Source: JBEVOS01 sp964563395 (lineage in GTDB: Bacteria > Pseudomonadota > Alphaproteobacteria > Caulobacterales > Aquidulcibacteraceae). Taken from it: DNA of 64,000 nucleotides. Every line of letters begins with the position of its first letter. The first letter of the stretch is position 1. Below the pieces are notes generated by a model. That model was not told the origin of the DNA. It did no database searches and was given only the letters and a program-made list of their open reading frames with translations. Of the stretch, positions 1-7,272 are shown in pieces. The stretch is from positions 1 to 64,000 of the forward strand of contig CAZLWK010000016.1 of NCBI GenBank assembly GCA_964563395.1, read 5' to 3'. The translations under genes were made by a program, and so were the position numbers.

Positions 1-61
<61 letters not shown>

Positions 62-96
62 GGAAGGGCCGAAAGGCCCGTCAACCCGAGGCGCGG

Positions 97-125
97 ATAT
101 AGGCCCCGCCCGCGCGGAGCGTCAA
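97..125 (-). promoter_or_regulatory. Sigma-70-type promoter for tRNA-Ala
   Basis: On the minus strand, TTGACG (125-120) and CTATAT (102-97) are separated by exactly 17 nt. Transcription would start near position 90, about 28 nt before the mature tRNA. The leader contains a small GGGCC-tttc-GGCCC hairpin (66-79). The spacing and both boxes match the housekeeping consensus; activity is inferred. Confidence 0.7.
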
Positions 126-229
126 GGCGGCCGCGGCGCCGGGAAACGCCGCCTCCGGCCGCGCGCTTGCTTCGCCGCGCCGACGCGGGCTAGACCCTCG
201 CGCACGCGTCACGGACGGCGAAGAGGCCC

Positions 230-538
230 ATGATCTATCTGATTTTCGAGCTTTTGCGGCTGATCATCGGCCTCCTGATCGTGGTGTTGATCGTGCATGT
301 GGTGATCTCCTGGCTGCTGGCGTTCGATATCGTCAGCCGCCGCCAGCCCGTGATCGCCTCGCTGTGGGAATTCACCACGCGCCTCACCGATCCGCTGGTG
401 CGGCCGCTGCGGCGGCTCATTCCGCCGATCGCGGGCGTGGATCTCTCCATCCTCGTGCTGTTGCTCGCGCTCTCCTTCTTGCAGGGACCGGTCTCCTATT
501 GGCTGGAAGGCGTACTACGCGGGGGACCCGTGCTTTAG
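230..538 (+). CDS. YggT family membrane protein
   Basis: A 102-residue protein of the YggT family. It has two hydrophobic stretches (about residues 3-29 and 72-95) joined by a conserved segment containing TDPLVRPLRRLIPP, the family hallmark. YggT proteins sit in the inner membrane; roles in osmotic tolerance and in cell-division or envelope assembly have been proposed in other bacteria, but no biochemical activity is established. It lies 34 bp upstream of folD on the same strand and is probably cotranscribed with it. The ATG at 230 is kept because it begins directly with the first membrane segment. Confidence 0.88.
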   Translation: MIYLIFELLRLIIGLLIVVLIVHVVISWLLAFDIVSRRQPVIASLWEFTTRLTDPLVRPLRRLIPPIAGVDLSILVLLLALSFLQGPVSYWLEGVLRGGPVL

Positions 539-572
539 GGCGCGCTTCGGCCGCCACGAAAGGATCAAGGCG

Positions 573-1466
573 ATGAGCGCCCAGGTGATCGATGGAAACG
601 CCGTCGCCGAAGCCGTGCGCGCCCGCGTGGCCAAGGCGGTGGCCGCGCTCCCCGCCCAGCCGACCTTGGCCGTCGTGCTGGTGGGCGACGATCCGGCCAG
701 CAAGGTCTATGTCGCCTCGAAGCTAAAGGACACGATGGCGGTGGGCATGCGCTCGGTTGAGGTGCGCCTGCCGAAGGAGACGACGCAGGCCGAAGTGGTC
801 GCCCGCGTCTCCACGCTCAGCCACGATCCGGATGTCGACGGCATCTTGGTGCAGCTGCCTCTGCCGGCGCACATCGACGAGGCCGCCGTGCTCGCCGCGC
901 TCGATCCGGCCAAGGACGTGGACGGCCTGACCGATGTGAGCGCGGGGCGATTGCTCGCGGGCAAGCCGGGCTTGCGCCCTTGCACGCCGGCGGGCGTCGT
1001 CATTCTCGCGAAAACGATCGCGCCCGATCTGGCGGGCGCGCATTGCGTGGTGATCGGCCGCTCGATCCTTGTGGGCAAGCCGGCCGCGCTGCTCTTCCTG
1101 GCGGAAAATTGCACCGTGACGCTGGCGCATTCCAAGAGCCGCGATCTGCCCGCGCTGTGCCGCGGCGCCGACATTCTGGTGCCCGCCGTCGGACGTCCGG
1201 AAATGGTGCGCGGCGATTGGGTGAAGCCCGGTGCGATCGTGCTCGATGTCGGGATCAATCGCGTGCCGAGCCTGAAGAACCCAGGCAAGACGCGGCTGAT
1301 CGGCGATGTCGCCTATCACGAGGCGGCGGCGGTCGCGCGCGCCATCACGCCCGTTCCCGGCGGCGTTGGGCCGATGACGCGCGCCTGCCTGTTGCGCAAT
1401 GCCGTGCAGGCCGCGTGCGCGCGGCGCGGCTGGGACATTCCCGCCGCGCTCGACGCGCCGCTCTAA
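573..1466 (+). CDS. folD: Bifunctional methylenetetrahydrofolate dehydrogenase/methenyltetrahydrofolate cyclohydrolase
   Basis: FolD, 297 aa, interconverts 5,10-methylene-THF and 10-formyl-THF in the cytosol, feeding purine and formyl-Met synthesis. Visible signatures are the catalytic YVASK (Tyr46, Lys50), DGILVQLPLP (89-98), the nucleotide-binding GRSILVGKP (162-170) and PVPGGVGPMTR (260-270). The usual GRSNIVGKP reads GRSILVGKP here, a mild variation. An AAAGGA-type ribosome site precedes the ATG. Its stop codon directly abuts the stop of the convergent permease gene, leaving no room for a separate terminator. Confidence 0.97.
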   Translation: MSAQVIDGNAVAEAVRARVAKAVAALPAQPTLAVVLVGDDPASKVYVASKLKDTMAVGMRSVEVRLPKETTQAEVVARVSTLSHDPDVDGILVQLPLPAHIDEAAVLAALDPAKDVDGLTDVSAGRLLAGKPGLRPCTPAGVVILAKTIAPDLAGAHCVVIGRSILVGKPAALLFLAENCTVTLAHSKSRDLPALCRGADILVPAVGRPEMVRGDWVKPGAIVLDVGINRVPSLKNPGKTRLIGDVAYHEAAAVARAITPVPGGVGPMTRACLLRNAVQAACARRGWDIPAALDAPL

Positions 1467-3068
1467 TTATTCAGCCGCCGCCGGCGCGGCGCCGGCATGA
1501 CCGATCTTGGAATTGCGATAGCCGTAGAGGGCGTAGATCGCCCAGCCCAAGAGGCCGTAGACGATCAGAATGCCGAGCGCGACGGGATCGCGGTCCACCT
1601 CGCCCGGCGTGCCGATCATCGCGCCAAGGAGATCCACGCCAATACCCTTCGAAACGATGTCGAGCAGGATCGGACCCATCATCAGCACGACGCAGAAGAA
1701 AATGCCGAGGATCGGCGTCAGCGGATAGAACGGCACCCTGAATGGGCGGGCGAGATCGGGATGCGTGCGGCGCAGATAGATCACGCTGATGCAGACGATG
1801 GCGAAGGCGAGCGCGGTGCCGAGGCTGACCATGTCGCCCAGCACCGACAGCGGCAACACCGCGGCGGCGATCGCGATGACGACGCCAAGCAGCAAGGTGC
1901 CGGACGCGGGCGTCAGGAACCGGGTGTTCAAACGCGAGAACAACGCCGGCAACAGGCCGTCCTTCGACATCTGGTAGAAGACGCGCGTCTGCGCGTAGCA
2001 AAGCACAAGCATCACCGAGGTTAGGCCCGTGAAAGCCCCGATCTTGATGGCCAGCGTCAACAGATTAAGCCGGCCCGCTTCCGTGAATGGCCAGCTGACA
2101 TCGGCCCAAGCCGGGTTCATCCGATCGATGGCGATGGCGATGGGCGCGCCGCCGCCCAATTCGCGGAACGGAACGACGCCCGTCATCACCGCCGCCACGA
2201 TGATGTAGATCGCGGTGCAGATGAACAGCGAGCCGAGAATGCCGACGGGAAGATCGCGCTGCGGATTGCGCGCCTCGCCGGCGGCGGTGGAGACCGCTTC
2301 GAAGCCGACATAGGCGAAGAAGATCACCGAGGCCGCGCGCAATACGCCCTGCACGCCATAGGTGAAGCCGCCTTCGTTCTCCGGAATGAAGGGCGTCCAA
2401 TTGGCGGGATCGAGATAGAAGGCGCCGATCGCCGCGAAGGCCAGCAGCACCGTCACCTTGATGGCGACGACGACATTGTTGAATTGCGCGCTCTCATGCA
2501 CGCCCACCACCAAAAGCGCCGTGACCGCCAGGATGCCGGCCGCGCCGACGAGATTGGCGGTGGGGAAGATCTGCAGCACGCCGTCATTGAATTGCAGCGT
2601 CGAGGATTTCAGCGCCGTCGGGATGTTGATCCCGAATTCCTGGAGAAGGCCTATCGTGTTGGCATCCCCGGCCACATAGGCCGTCCAGCCGGCCGCGACC
2701 GTTGAAGCGGCGACGCCGTATTCCAGCAGCAGCAGCCAGCCCATGGTCCAGGCGAACACCTCGCCGAGCGTGACATAGGAATAGGTGTAGGCCGAGCCGG
2801 GCACCGGCATCGTCGAGGCGAGCTCGGCGTAGCAAAGGCCGGCGAAAGTGCAGGCAAGGCCGGCGATGACGAAGGAAAGCACGACGGCCGGACCGGCGAA
2901 ATTGGCGGCGGCCTGGCCCGTCAAAACGAAAATGCCCGCGCCGATGATGCAGCCGATGCCGAGGCTGACGAGATTGAGCGGCCCCAGCGTGCGCTTGAGC
3001 TCGCCTTGATTGAATTCATCCTGAACGTTGGCGACGGTCTTCTTTGCGTACAATTGGCCCTTCGCCAT
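1467..3068 (-). CDS. APC-superfamily amino acid permease (cationic amino acid transporter type)
   Basis: A 533-residue secondary transporter of the amino acid-polyamine-organocation superfamily with about 12-14 hydrophobic segments. The first transmembrane helix carries the family motif GIGCIIGAGIFVLTG, and the third-segment motif PGSAYTYSY is present. It resembles bacterial CAT/YfnA-type carriers that import amino acids by proton symport; the exact substrate cannot be read from sequence. The ATG at 3068 is chosen over an in-frame start at 3134 because AGAAGGAG lies at correct spacing upstream and the extra N-terminus would be arginine-rich and atypical. Convergent with folD with zero spacing. 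Confidence 0.9.
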   Translation of the reverse strand: MAKGQLYAKKTVANVQDEFNQGELKRTLGPLNLVSLGIGCIIGAGIFVLTGQAAANFAGPAVVLSFVIAGLACTFAGLCYAELASTMPVPGSAYTYSYVTLGEVFAWTMGWLLLLEYGVAASTVAAGWTAYVAGDANTIGLLQEFGINIPTALKSSTLQFNDGVLQIFPTANLVGAAGILAVTALLVVGVHESAQFNNVVVAIKVTVLLAFAAIGAFYLDPANWTPFIPENEGGFTYGVQGVLRAASVIFFAYVGFEAVSTAAGEARNPQRDLPVGILGSLFICTAIYIIVAAVMTGVVPFRELGGGAPIAIAIDRMNPAWADVSWPFTEAGRLNLLTLAIKIGAFTGLTSVMLVLCYAQTRVFYQMSKDGLLPALFSRLNTRFLTPASGTLLLGVVIAIAAAVLPLSVLGDMVSLGTALAFAIVCISVIYLRRTHPDLARPFRVPFYPLTPILGIFFCVVLMMGPILLDIVSKGIGVDLLGAMIGTPGEVDRDPVALGILIVYGLLGWAIYALYGYRNSKIGHAGAAPAAAE

Positions 3069-3196
3069 AGCCGCTCCTTCTGGACGCTTCCCCCGCGTCG
3101 ATCGGCGGGAGCCTATGCCGCGCCGCCGGGCCAAGGCAAGCGGGCTGGCCCCGCCGCGCGGCTTTGGGCTAAGGGTTCGCCAAGGCGAGGAAAAAC

Positions 3197-3835
3197 ATGG
3201 GCTTCAGGGCGGTCATTTGGGATTTTGGCGGCGTCTTCACCACGTCGCCGTTCGATGCGTTCAACCGCTACGAGGCGGAATATGGCCTGCCGCGCGATTT
3301 CCTGCGCCGGGTGAACGCCACCAACCCCGACGACAATGCCTGGGCGCGGTTCGAGCGCGCGGAAATCGGTCCCGACGAATTCGACCTCGCCTTCGCCGCG
3401 GACAGCGCCGCCCTGGGCCACGAGGTGCGCGGCGCCCATCTTCTGCCGCTGATCCAGGGCGATTTGCGTCCGCGCATGGTGCGCGCGCTTGAAATCAGCA
3501 AGGAGGCCGGCCTGCGCAACGGCCTCATCACCAATAATTTCCGCCCAAAATCAGCCAATACGGCGGAGGGCATTGTCGGCCACATGGCGCGCGTGCTCGA
3601 TCGCTTCGATCACGTGATCGAAAGCTCCAAGGCGGGCGTGCGCAAACCCGATCCGCGCATCTATGCGATGATGTGCGAGGCGCTGTCGGTCGAGCCCCGC
3701 GAATGCGTCTATCTCGACGACCTTGGCGTCAATCTGAAGCCGGCGCGGGCGATGGGGATGGTGACGATCAAGGTGGAGAGCGAGTCGCAGGCGCTCGCCG
3801 CCTTCATGGACGCGACGGGGCTCGCCATTCCATGA
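3197..3835 (+). CDS. HAD-superfamily hydrolase (IA-like, DFGGV motif)
   Basis: A 212-residue HAD hydrolase. Motif I is W-D9-F-G11-G-V, motif II has Thr112 in ITNN, motif III Lys150 in RKPDPRIY and motif IV LDD (Asp174-Asp175). The second Asp of the usual DxD is Gly, as seen in HAD domains related to ACAD10 and some YihX-like proteins. Most HAD phosphatases use that Asp as acid/base, so activity may be weak or different. The segment FDHVIESSKAGVRKPDPRIY-like matches that subfamily. Its stop overlaps the start of the following lipoprotein gene (ATGA), so the two are translationally coupled. Substrate unknown. Confidence 0.86.
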   Translation: MGFRAVIWDFGGVFTTSPFDAFNRYEAEYGLPRDFLRRVNATNPDDNAWARFERAEIGPDEFDLAFAADSAALGHEVRGAHLLPLIQGDLRPRMVRALEISKEAGLRNGLITNNFRPKSANTAEGIVGHMARVLDRFDHVIESSKAGVRKPDPRIYAMMCEALSVEPRECVYLDDLGVNLKPARAMGMVTIKVESESQALAAFMDATGLAIP

Positions 3836-4368
3836 GGGCCATTCTGCTCGCCGCTTTGCTCTGCGCCGCATGCGCACGCGCGCCGGAACCGGCGGCCCCG
3901 ACGCCCGCGGCGCCGCCGCCGACCGCCGAGGCGCCCATGCCGACGCCGGAGGCGCCCCTGCTCGCCGGCGCCTTCATCGCCGTCTCCACCACCGCCATGG
4001 GCATGACCGGCGATCTCGAAGCGAGCGCGGATAATCTCGTCTTCTCCAAGGGCGCGCGGCTCGAAACGGCCTATGCGGGCGCGGCGCTGCCGAATGATTC
4101 CGTTATCGCCGGCGGAGATCCGTTCGCGGCCTTCACGCCGGGCCTCGGCGACATTCGGATCGAACTGCGCCGCATCCTTGTGGAACGCGCCGACGCTGGC
4201 GCGGCCTATCAGCCCGTCTGCGGCGGCGCGCCCGCGACCTTCGTCGCGCTCGCGCGGGACGCCGCGCCGACGCAGGTGACGGCGCTGTTCTTTTCCGGCG
4301 CCGACATGCCAGGCCCCGAGGCGCGCGACAGCCGACTGTGCGGGGCGTTCCTTTACATGCCCGACTAA
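3832..4368 (+). CDS. Putative lipoprotein of unknown function
   Basis: A 178-residue exported protein. The N-terminus MRAILLAALLCAAC is a short lipoprotein-type signal with Cys14 as the likely lipidated residue, followed by a Pro/Ala-rich linker to about residue 45. The rest is soluble, with two further cysteines (in VCGG and LCGAF) that could form a disulfide. I do not recognise a family. The start at 3832 is preferred because it overlaps the HAD stop codon as ATGA and gives a proper signal peptide. It ends convergently with a 4-bp overlap on the next acetyltransferase gene. Confidence 0.75.
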   Translation: MRAILLAALLCAACARAPEPAAPTPAAPPPTAEAPMPTPEAPLLAGAFIAVSTTAMGMTGDLEASADNLVFSKGARLETAYAGAALPNDSVIAGGDPFAAFTPGLGDIRIELRRILVERADAGAAYQPVCGGAPATFVALARDAAPTQVTALFFSGADMPGPEARDSRLCGAFLYMPD

Positions 4369-4892
4369 ACGCGCCGCTCGGCGGCCCAATGCGCGGCGTC
4401 GATCGACCAGATCGCGTGCGGCATGCCGGCATGAAGCGTGAGATCGCCGCGCCTCATGCCGAGCCGCGCGGCCAAGGCTTGCGAGCGGCGATTGTCGACA
4501 TGAATGAGGCTGACGAGACGCGGCGGGGCGAATGCCGCGAACGCCCAATCGCCCGCCGCGCGCGCGGCCTCGAGCGCATAGCCTTGGCCCCAATGCGGCC
4601 GCGCAAGACCCCAGCCCAATTCGAACCCGACCCAGCCTTCCGGATTCCAGCATCCGACGCGGCCGACGAAACGGCGCTCATCCTTCGATTCGACGACGAA
4701 CAAGCCATAGCCCTTCAGCGCCCAATGTCCGGCGAAGATCGCCATGTTGCGCCACGCCGTGACGCGATCCATCGGACGTTGATCCACGGTGAGAAAGCGC
4801 GCGACATCGGCGTCGGCCATCATCGCGGCGAAGGAATCGAGATCGCTTTCCCGCCATTGGCGTAAGCGCAGGCGCGGCGTTTCAAGCTCCAT
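4365..4892 (-). CDS. GNAT family N-acetyltransferase (RimJ/RimL type)
   Basis: A 175-residue acetyltransferase starting METPRLRLRQW-like (ELETPRLRLRQW), the typical opening of the Acetyltransf_3 group related to RimJ/RimL. It contains the conserved GWGLARPHWGQGYALEA acetyl-CoA loop region and a C-terminal HVDNRRSQALAARLGMR segment. Its start overlaps the end of the upstream paralogous acetyltransferase by 11 bp, so both are likely one operon. ATG 4892 is chosen over GTG 4904 to limit the overlap. The acceptor is unknown. Confidence 0.87.
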   Translation of the reverse strand: MELETPRLRLRQWRESDLDSFAAMMADADVARFLTVDQRPMDRVTAWRNMAIFAGHWALKGYGLFVVESKDERRFVGRVGCWNPEGWVGFELGWGLARPHWGQGYALEAARAAGDWAFAAFAPPRLVSLIHVDNRRSQALAARLGMRRGDLTLHAGMPHAIWSIDAAHWAAERRV

Positions 4893-5427
4893 GGCGACGC
4901 GCACGCCAGTCGGCGCGCGTCTGGCCGTAAATATCCCACACCACGTCCTCGTGCGGCGGCGGCGCGGAGACCTGCGTGCGCAGAAGCCGCGACCCGATGG
5001 CGTGCGCCACCGCGATCGACGCGACGTTTCGCGGATCGATGCAATGGATCACCTCGTCCCAACCCAGCGTGGTGAAGGCATAATCGAGGCAGGCGATCGA
5101 GGCTTCGCGCGCATAGCCCTTGCGCTGCGCGTGCGGCGTGATCGCCCAGCCGATCTCATTGCCTGGCCACCCTTCCGGGCGCCACGGCCCGCCACGCCCG
5201 ACCCATTGGCCAGTCTCCTTCTCGATAAAGGAGAACATGGAGAAGCCGCGCAGCGTCCATGCGCCGATCAATTGCGCGACGCTGCGCCAAACCGCCGGCG
5301 GAGAACCAGGCCCGCCGAGAAAGCGCGTCGCCTCCGGATCGGCGGAGAAGCGCACGAAGCCTTCAAGATCGTCCGCGTTCGGCGGACGCAAAATCAGGCG
5401 TTCGGTTTCGAGGGTAGGCCCGAGCAT
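4882..5427 (-). CDS. GNAT family N-acetyltransferase, paralogue of the next gene
   Basis: A 181-residue GNAT protein beginning MLGPTLETERLILRPP, the usual RimJ/RimL-like start. The acetyl-CoA binding stretch is around EIGWAITPHAQRKGYAREA, and the HCIDPRNVASIAVAHAIGS segment corresponds to HVDNRRSQALAARLG in the downstream gene, so the two are clear paralogues in tandem. The ATG at 5427 places the conserved LETERLILR at residues 6-14, as in the family; longer starts lie in the divergent intergenic region. Substrate not predictable. Confidence 0.86.
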   Translation of the reverse strand: MLGPTLETERLILRPPNADDLEGFVRFSADPEATRFLGGPGSPPAVWRSVAQLIGAWTLRGFSMFSFIEKETGQWVGRGGPWRPEGWPGNEIGWAITPHAQRKGYAREASIACLDYAFTTLGWDEVIHCIDPRNVASIAVAHAIGSRLLRTQVSAPPPHEDVVWDIYGQTRADWRARRHGA

Positions 5428-5540
5428 GAAGCGACTACACCATGGTTTGGGCTCAAAGCGAAGCCGCGCGCGCAATCCTACATCGGCCAAAGTCTGCTAG
5501 GGTGGGCGATCGCAGTCATGACCACGCGCCAGGAGCAGAC

Positions 5541-6224
5541 ATGGCATTCACCGGCTTCAACAAGGACTTTTTCAAATTCCTGCGCGATCTGAAGAAGAAC
5601 AATGACCGCGCCTGGTTCGAGGCCCACAAGGAGCGCTACAAGGCCGTCATCGTCGCGCCGATGGAGGATTTCATTGTCGCCCTTGGCGAGAAAGCGGCCA
5701 AGACGCTGCCAGACTATCGATTCGATCCGCGCGCGAATGGCGGCTCCATGTTCCGCATCTATCGCGACACCCGCTTCTCCAAGGACAAGACGCCCTACAA
5801 GACGCAGGCGAGCGCGCATTTCCGCCATATCGGCGGCAAGGACGTCCACGCCCCCGGCTTCTATCTGCATCTGGAGCCAGGCAATGTGTTTTACGGCGGG
5901 GGCATGTACCTGCCCGACCCGCAAACGCTTCACCGCATCCGCACGCATATCGCCGAACACCCGGCGGCGTGGAAGAAGGCGCGCGACGCGGCGAGCATCA
6001 AACGCGCGTTCGGCGCGCTGGAGGATGGCGATCCGCTGGCGAAGGCCCCGCGCGGCTTTTCCCCCGATCACCCGCTGATCGAGGACATCAAAAAGAAGAG
6101 CTTCTTCGTGACGCAAGAAAGCAACGAAGAAGAGGCCGCAAAGCCCGGCTTCGTCGGACTAGTCGCCAAGGCGTTCGCGGACGCAGGGCCGCTGATGGAC
6201 TATCTCCGCAAGGCCAGCGCCTAG
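5541..6224 (+). CDS. DUF2461 domain protein (TIGR02453 family)
   Basis: A 227-residue cytosolic protein matching the DUF2461 family: FNKDFFKFLRDLKKNNDRAWFEAHKERY at the start (family pattern FLxxLxxNNxRxWF), then MFRIYRDTRFSKDKTPYKTQ and FYLHLEPGNVFYGGGMY. These blocks define the family, found widely in bacteria and some fungi, with no established biochemical role. An AGGAG ribosome site lies 5 nt upstream of the ATG at 5541. It is a stand-alone gene, ending 43 bp before the MarR gene and probably transcribed from its own promoter in the 113-bp divergent spacer. Confidence 0.9.
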   Translation: MAFTGFNKDFFKFLRDLKKNNDRAWFEAHKERYKAVIVAPMEDFIVALGEKAAKTLPDYRFDPRANGGSMFRIYRDTRFSKDKTPYKTQASAHFRHIGGKDVHAPGFYLHLEPGNVFYGGGMYLPDPQTLHRIRTHIAEHPAAWKKARDAASIKRAFGALEDGDPLAKAPRGFSPDHPLIEDIKKKSFFVTQESNEEEAAKPGFVGLVAKAFADAGPLMDYLRKASA

Positions 6225-6231
6225 CGCCCGC

Positions 6232-6260
6232 TTGACGCACTTTGCATAGCGCGTTATATA
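6232..6260 (+). promoter_or_regulatory. Promoter of the MarR-GNAT operon (leaderless)
   Basis: TTGACG (6232-6237) and TATATA (6255-6260) are 17 nt apart, a near-perfect sigma-70 promoter. Only 7 nt separate the -10 box from the ATG at 6268, so the transcript should begin at or one base before the start codon. There is no ribosome binding site, which supports a leaderless mRNA. Confidence 0.8.
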
Positions 6261-6275
6261 ACAGCTTATGCAAAG
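6240..6275. promoter_or_regulatory. 36-bp operator dyad over the marR -10 box and start codon
   Basis: CTTTGCATA (6240-6248) and TATGCAAAG (6267-6275) are perfect inverted repeats sharing one centre with the inner perfect palindrome GTTATATAAC (6253-6262). The centre at 6257.5 lies in the -10 box and the right arm contains the start codon. 14 of 18 half-site positions are symmetric. This is what an autoregulatory MarR operator looks like: binding would block RNA polymerase. Binding by this regulator is inferred. Confidence 0.75.
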
Positions 6276-6805
6276 CGATGCTGACGATGCGATCGCCGCC
6301 CTGGGCGTACTGGCGCTGGGCAGCAGGCTTAAACGGCTCTCCGACACGATGCTGGCGCAGGCCGGCGCGGCGATCGCCGCGGAAGGCTATAATCTTACGC
6401 CCGCGCAAGTGATCTTGATGCTCTGCGTGGATCATTATGGNNNNNNNNNNCGTCTACAAGGACAGGACGCCCTACATGACGCAGGCGGCCGAGCGCATGG
6501 GCGTCAGCCAGCCGGCGATGACGCGCGCGATCAATCTCTTGCGCGCCGCCGGCCATATCGACGCCTTCGAAAGCGCGGCCGACGCGCGCCAAACGGAGCT
6601 GCGGCTGAGCCGCGCCGGCGCGGCGCTGATCGCCAAGCTACGCGCCGATTATCTTCCGCGCGTGGAGGCGGCGGCGCAAAACCTCGTGGACGGCGCGCGC
6701 GGCGATTTTCTTGCGCAGATCGCGCATGTGGAGCGCGCGCTCGCCGACACCCCGCTCGATCAGCGCATCCGCGCCAAGAAAACTTCAAGGAGGGCCAAGC
6801 CATGA
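6268..6805 (+). CDS. MarR family transcriptional regulator (interrupted by an assembly gap)
   Basis: A winged-helix regulator. The first part (6268-6440) ends at LCVDHYG, and the second (from 6451) continues VYKDRTPYMTQAAERMGVSQPAMTRAINLLRAAG, the recognition helix and wing. The two halves are in different frames only because ten N were placed at 6441-6450. The frame is restored if the true insert is a multiple of three, including zero, so this is not evidence of a pseudogene. The gene is leaderless, probably represses itself through the dyad over its start, and overlaps the downstream acetyltransferase (ATGA). Ligand unknown. Confidence 0.83.
6441..6450. other. Assembly gap (10 N) inside the MarR gene
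   Basis: Exactly ten N replace sequence within the MarR coding region. Ten is not a multiple of three, which shifts the frame artificially. Joining the left partial codon GG with the base C at 6451 would give Gly and an intact frame if nothing were missing. Confidence 0.95.
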
Positions 6806-7272
6806 GCGGCATCACATTCCGCTTGTTCGAGGATCGCGACGCGGCGGCGTTCCGCGCGCTGAACGAGGTTTGGATCGCCAAGCATTTCGCGATGGAGCCC
6901 GGCGATTACGCAACGCTCGATCATCCGCGAAGCGCGGTGATCGATAAGGGCGGCGCCATCGTGGTCGGCGAGAAGGACGGCGTGTGCGTCGCCACCGCCG
7001 CGCTCGTGCCGATGGGCGATGATGTGTACGAGCTCGCGAAAATGACGGTGCGCGAGGATCTGCGCGGCACGGGCGCCGGCGGCGCGCTGATGGCCGTCGC
7101 GATCGCGCACGCGCGGAAACTCGGCGCGCGCAAGGTCTATCTGGAAAGCAATACGCGCCTGGAGAGCGCCATCGCGCTTTACACCAAGACCGGCTTTCGC
7201 CGCCTCGAAGACGGCGAAGGGCACGATTCGAGCTATGCGCGCTGCAATATCAGGATGGAGCTCGCACTTTAA
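6802..7272 (+). CDS. GNAT family N-acetyltransferase
   Basis: A 156-residue acetyltransferase. The acetyl-CoA P-loop is VREDLRGTGAGGALM and the C-terminal block LESNTRLESAIALYTKTGFRRLE is typical of single-domain GNATs. Its ATG overlaps the MarR stop codon as ATGA, with AAGGAGG upstream, so it is the second gene of the MarR operon and may be the main regulatory target. MarR-GNAT pairs often modify small molecules or give resistance, but the substrate here cannot be read. The last 4 bp overlap the convergent mdh gene. Confidence 0.88.
   Translation: MSGITFRLFEDRDAAAFRALNEVWIAKHFAMEPGDYATLDHPRSAVIDKGGAIVVGEKDGVCVATAALVPMGDDVYELAKMTVREDLRGTGAGGALMAVAIAHARKLGARKVYLESNTRLESAIALYTKTGFRRLEDGEGHDSSYARCNIRMELAL

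Noticed and set aside
6268..6805. MarR gene as a frameshifted pseudogene
   Set aside because: The frame change coincides exactly with ten N placeholder bases and both halves are well conserved.
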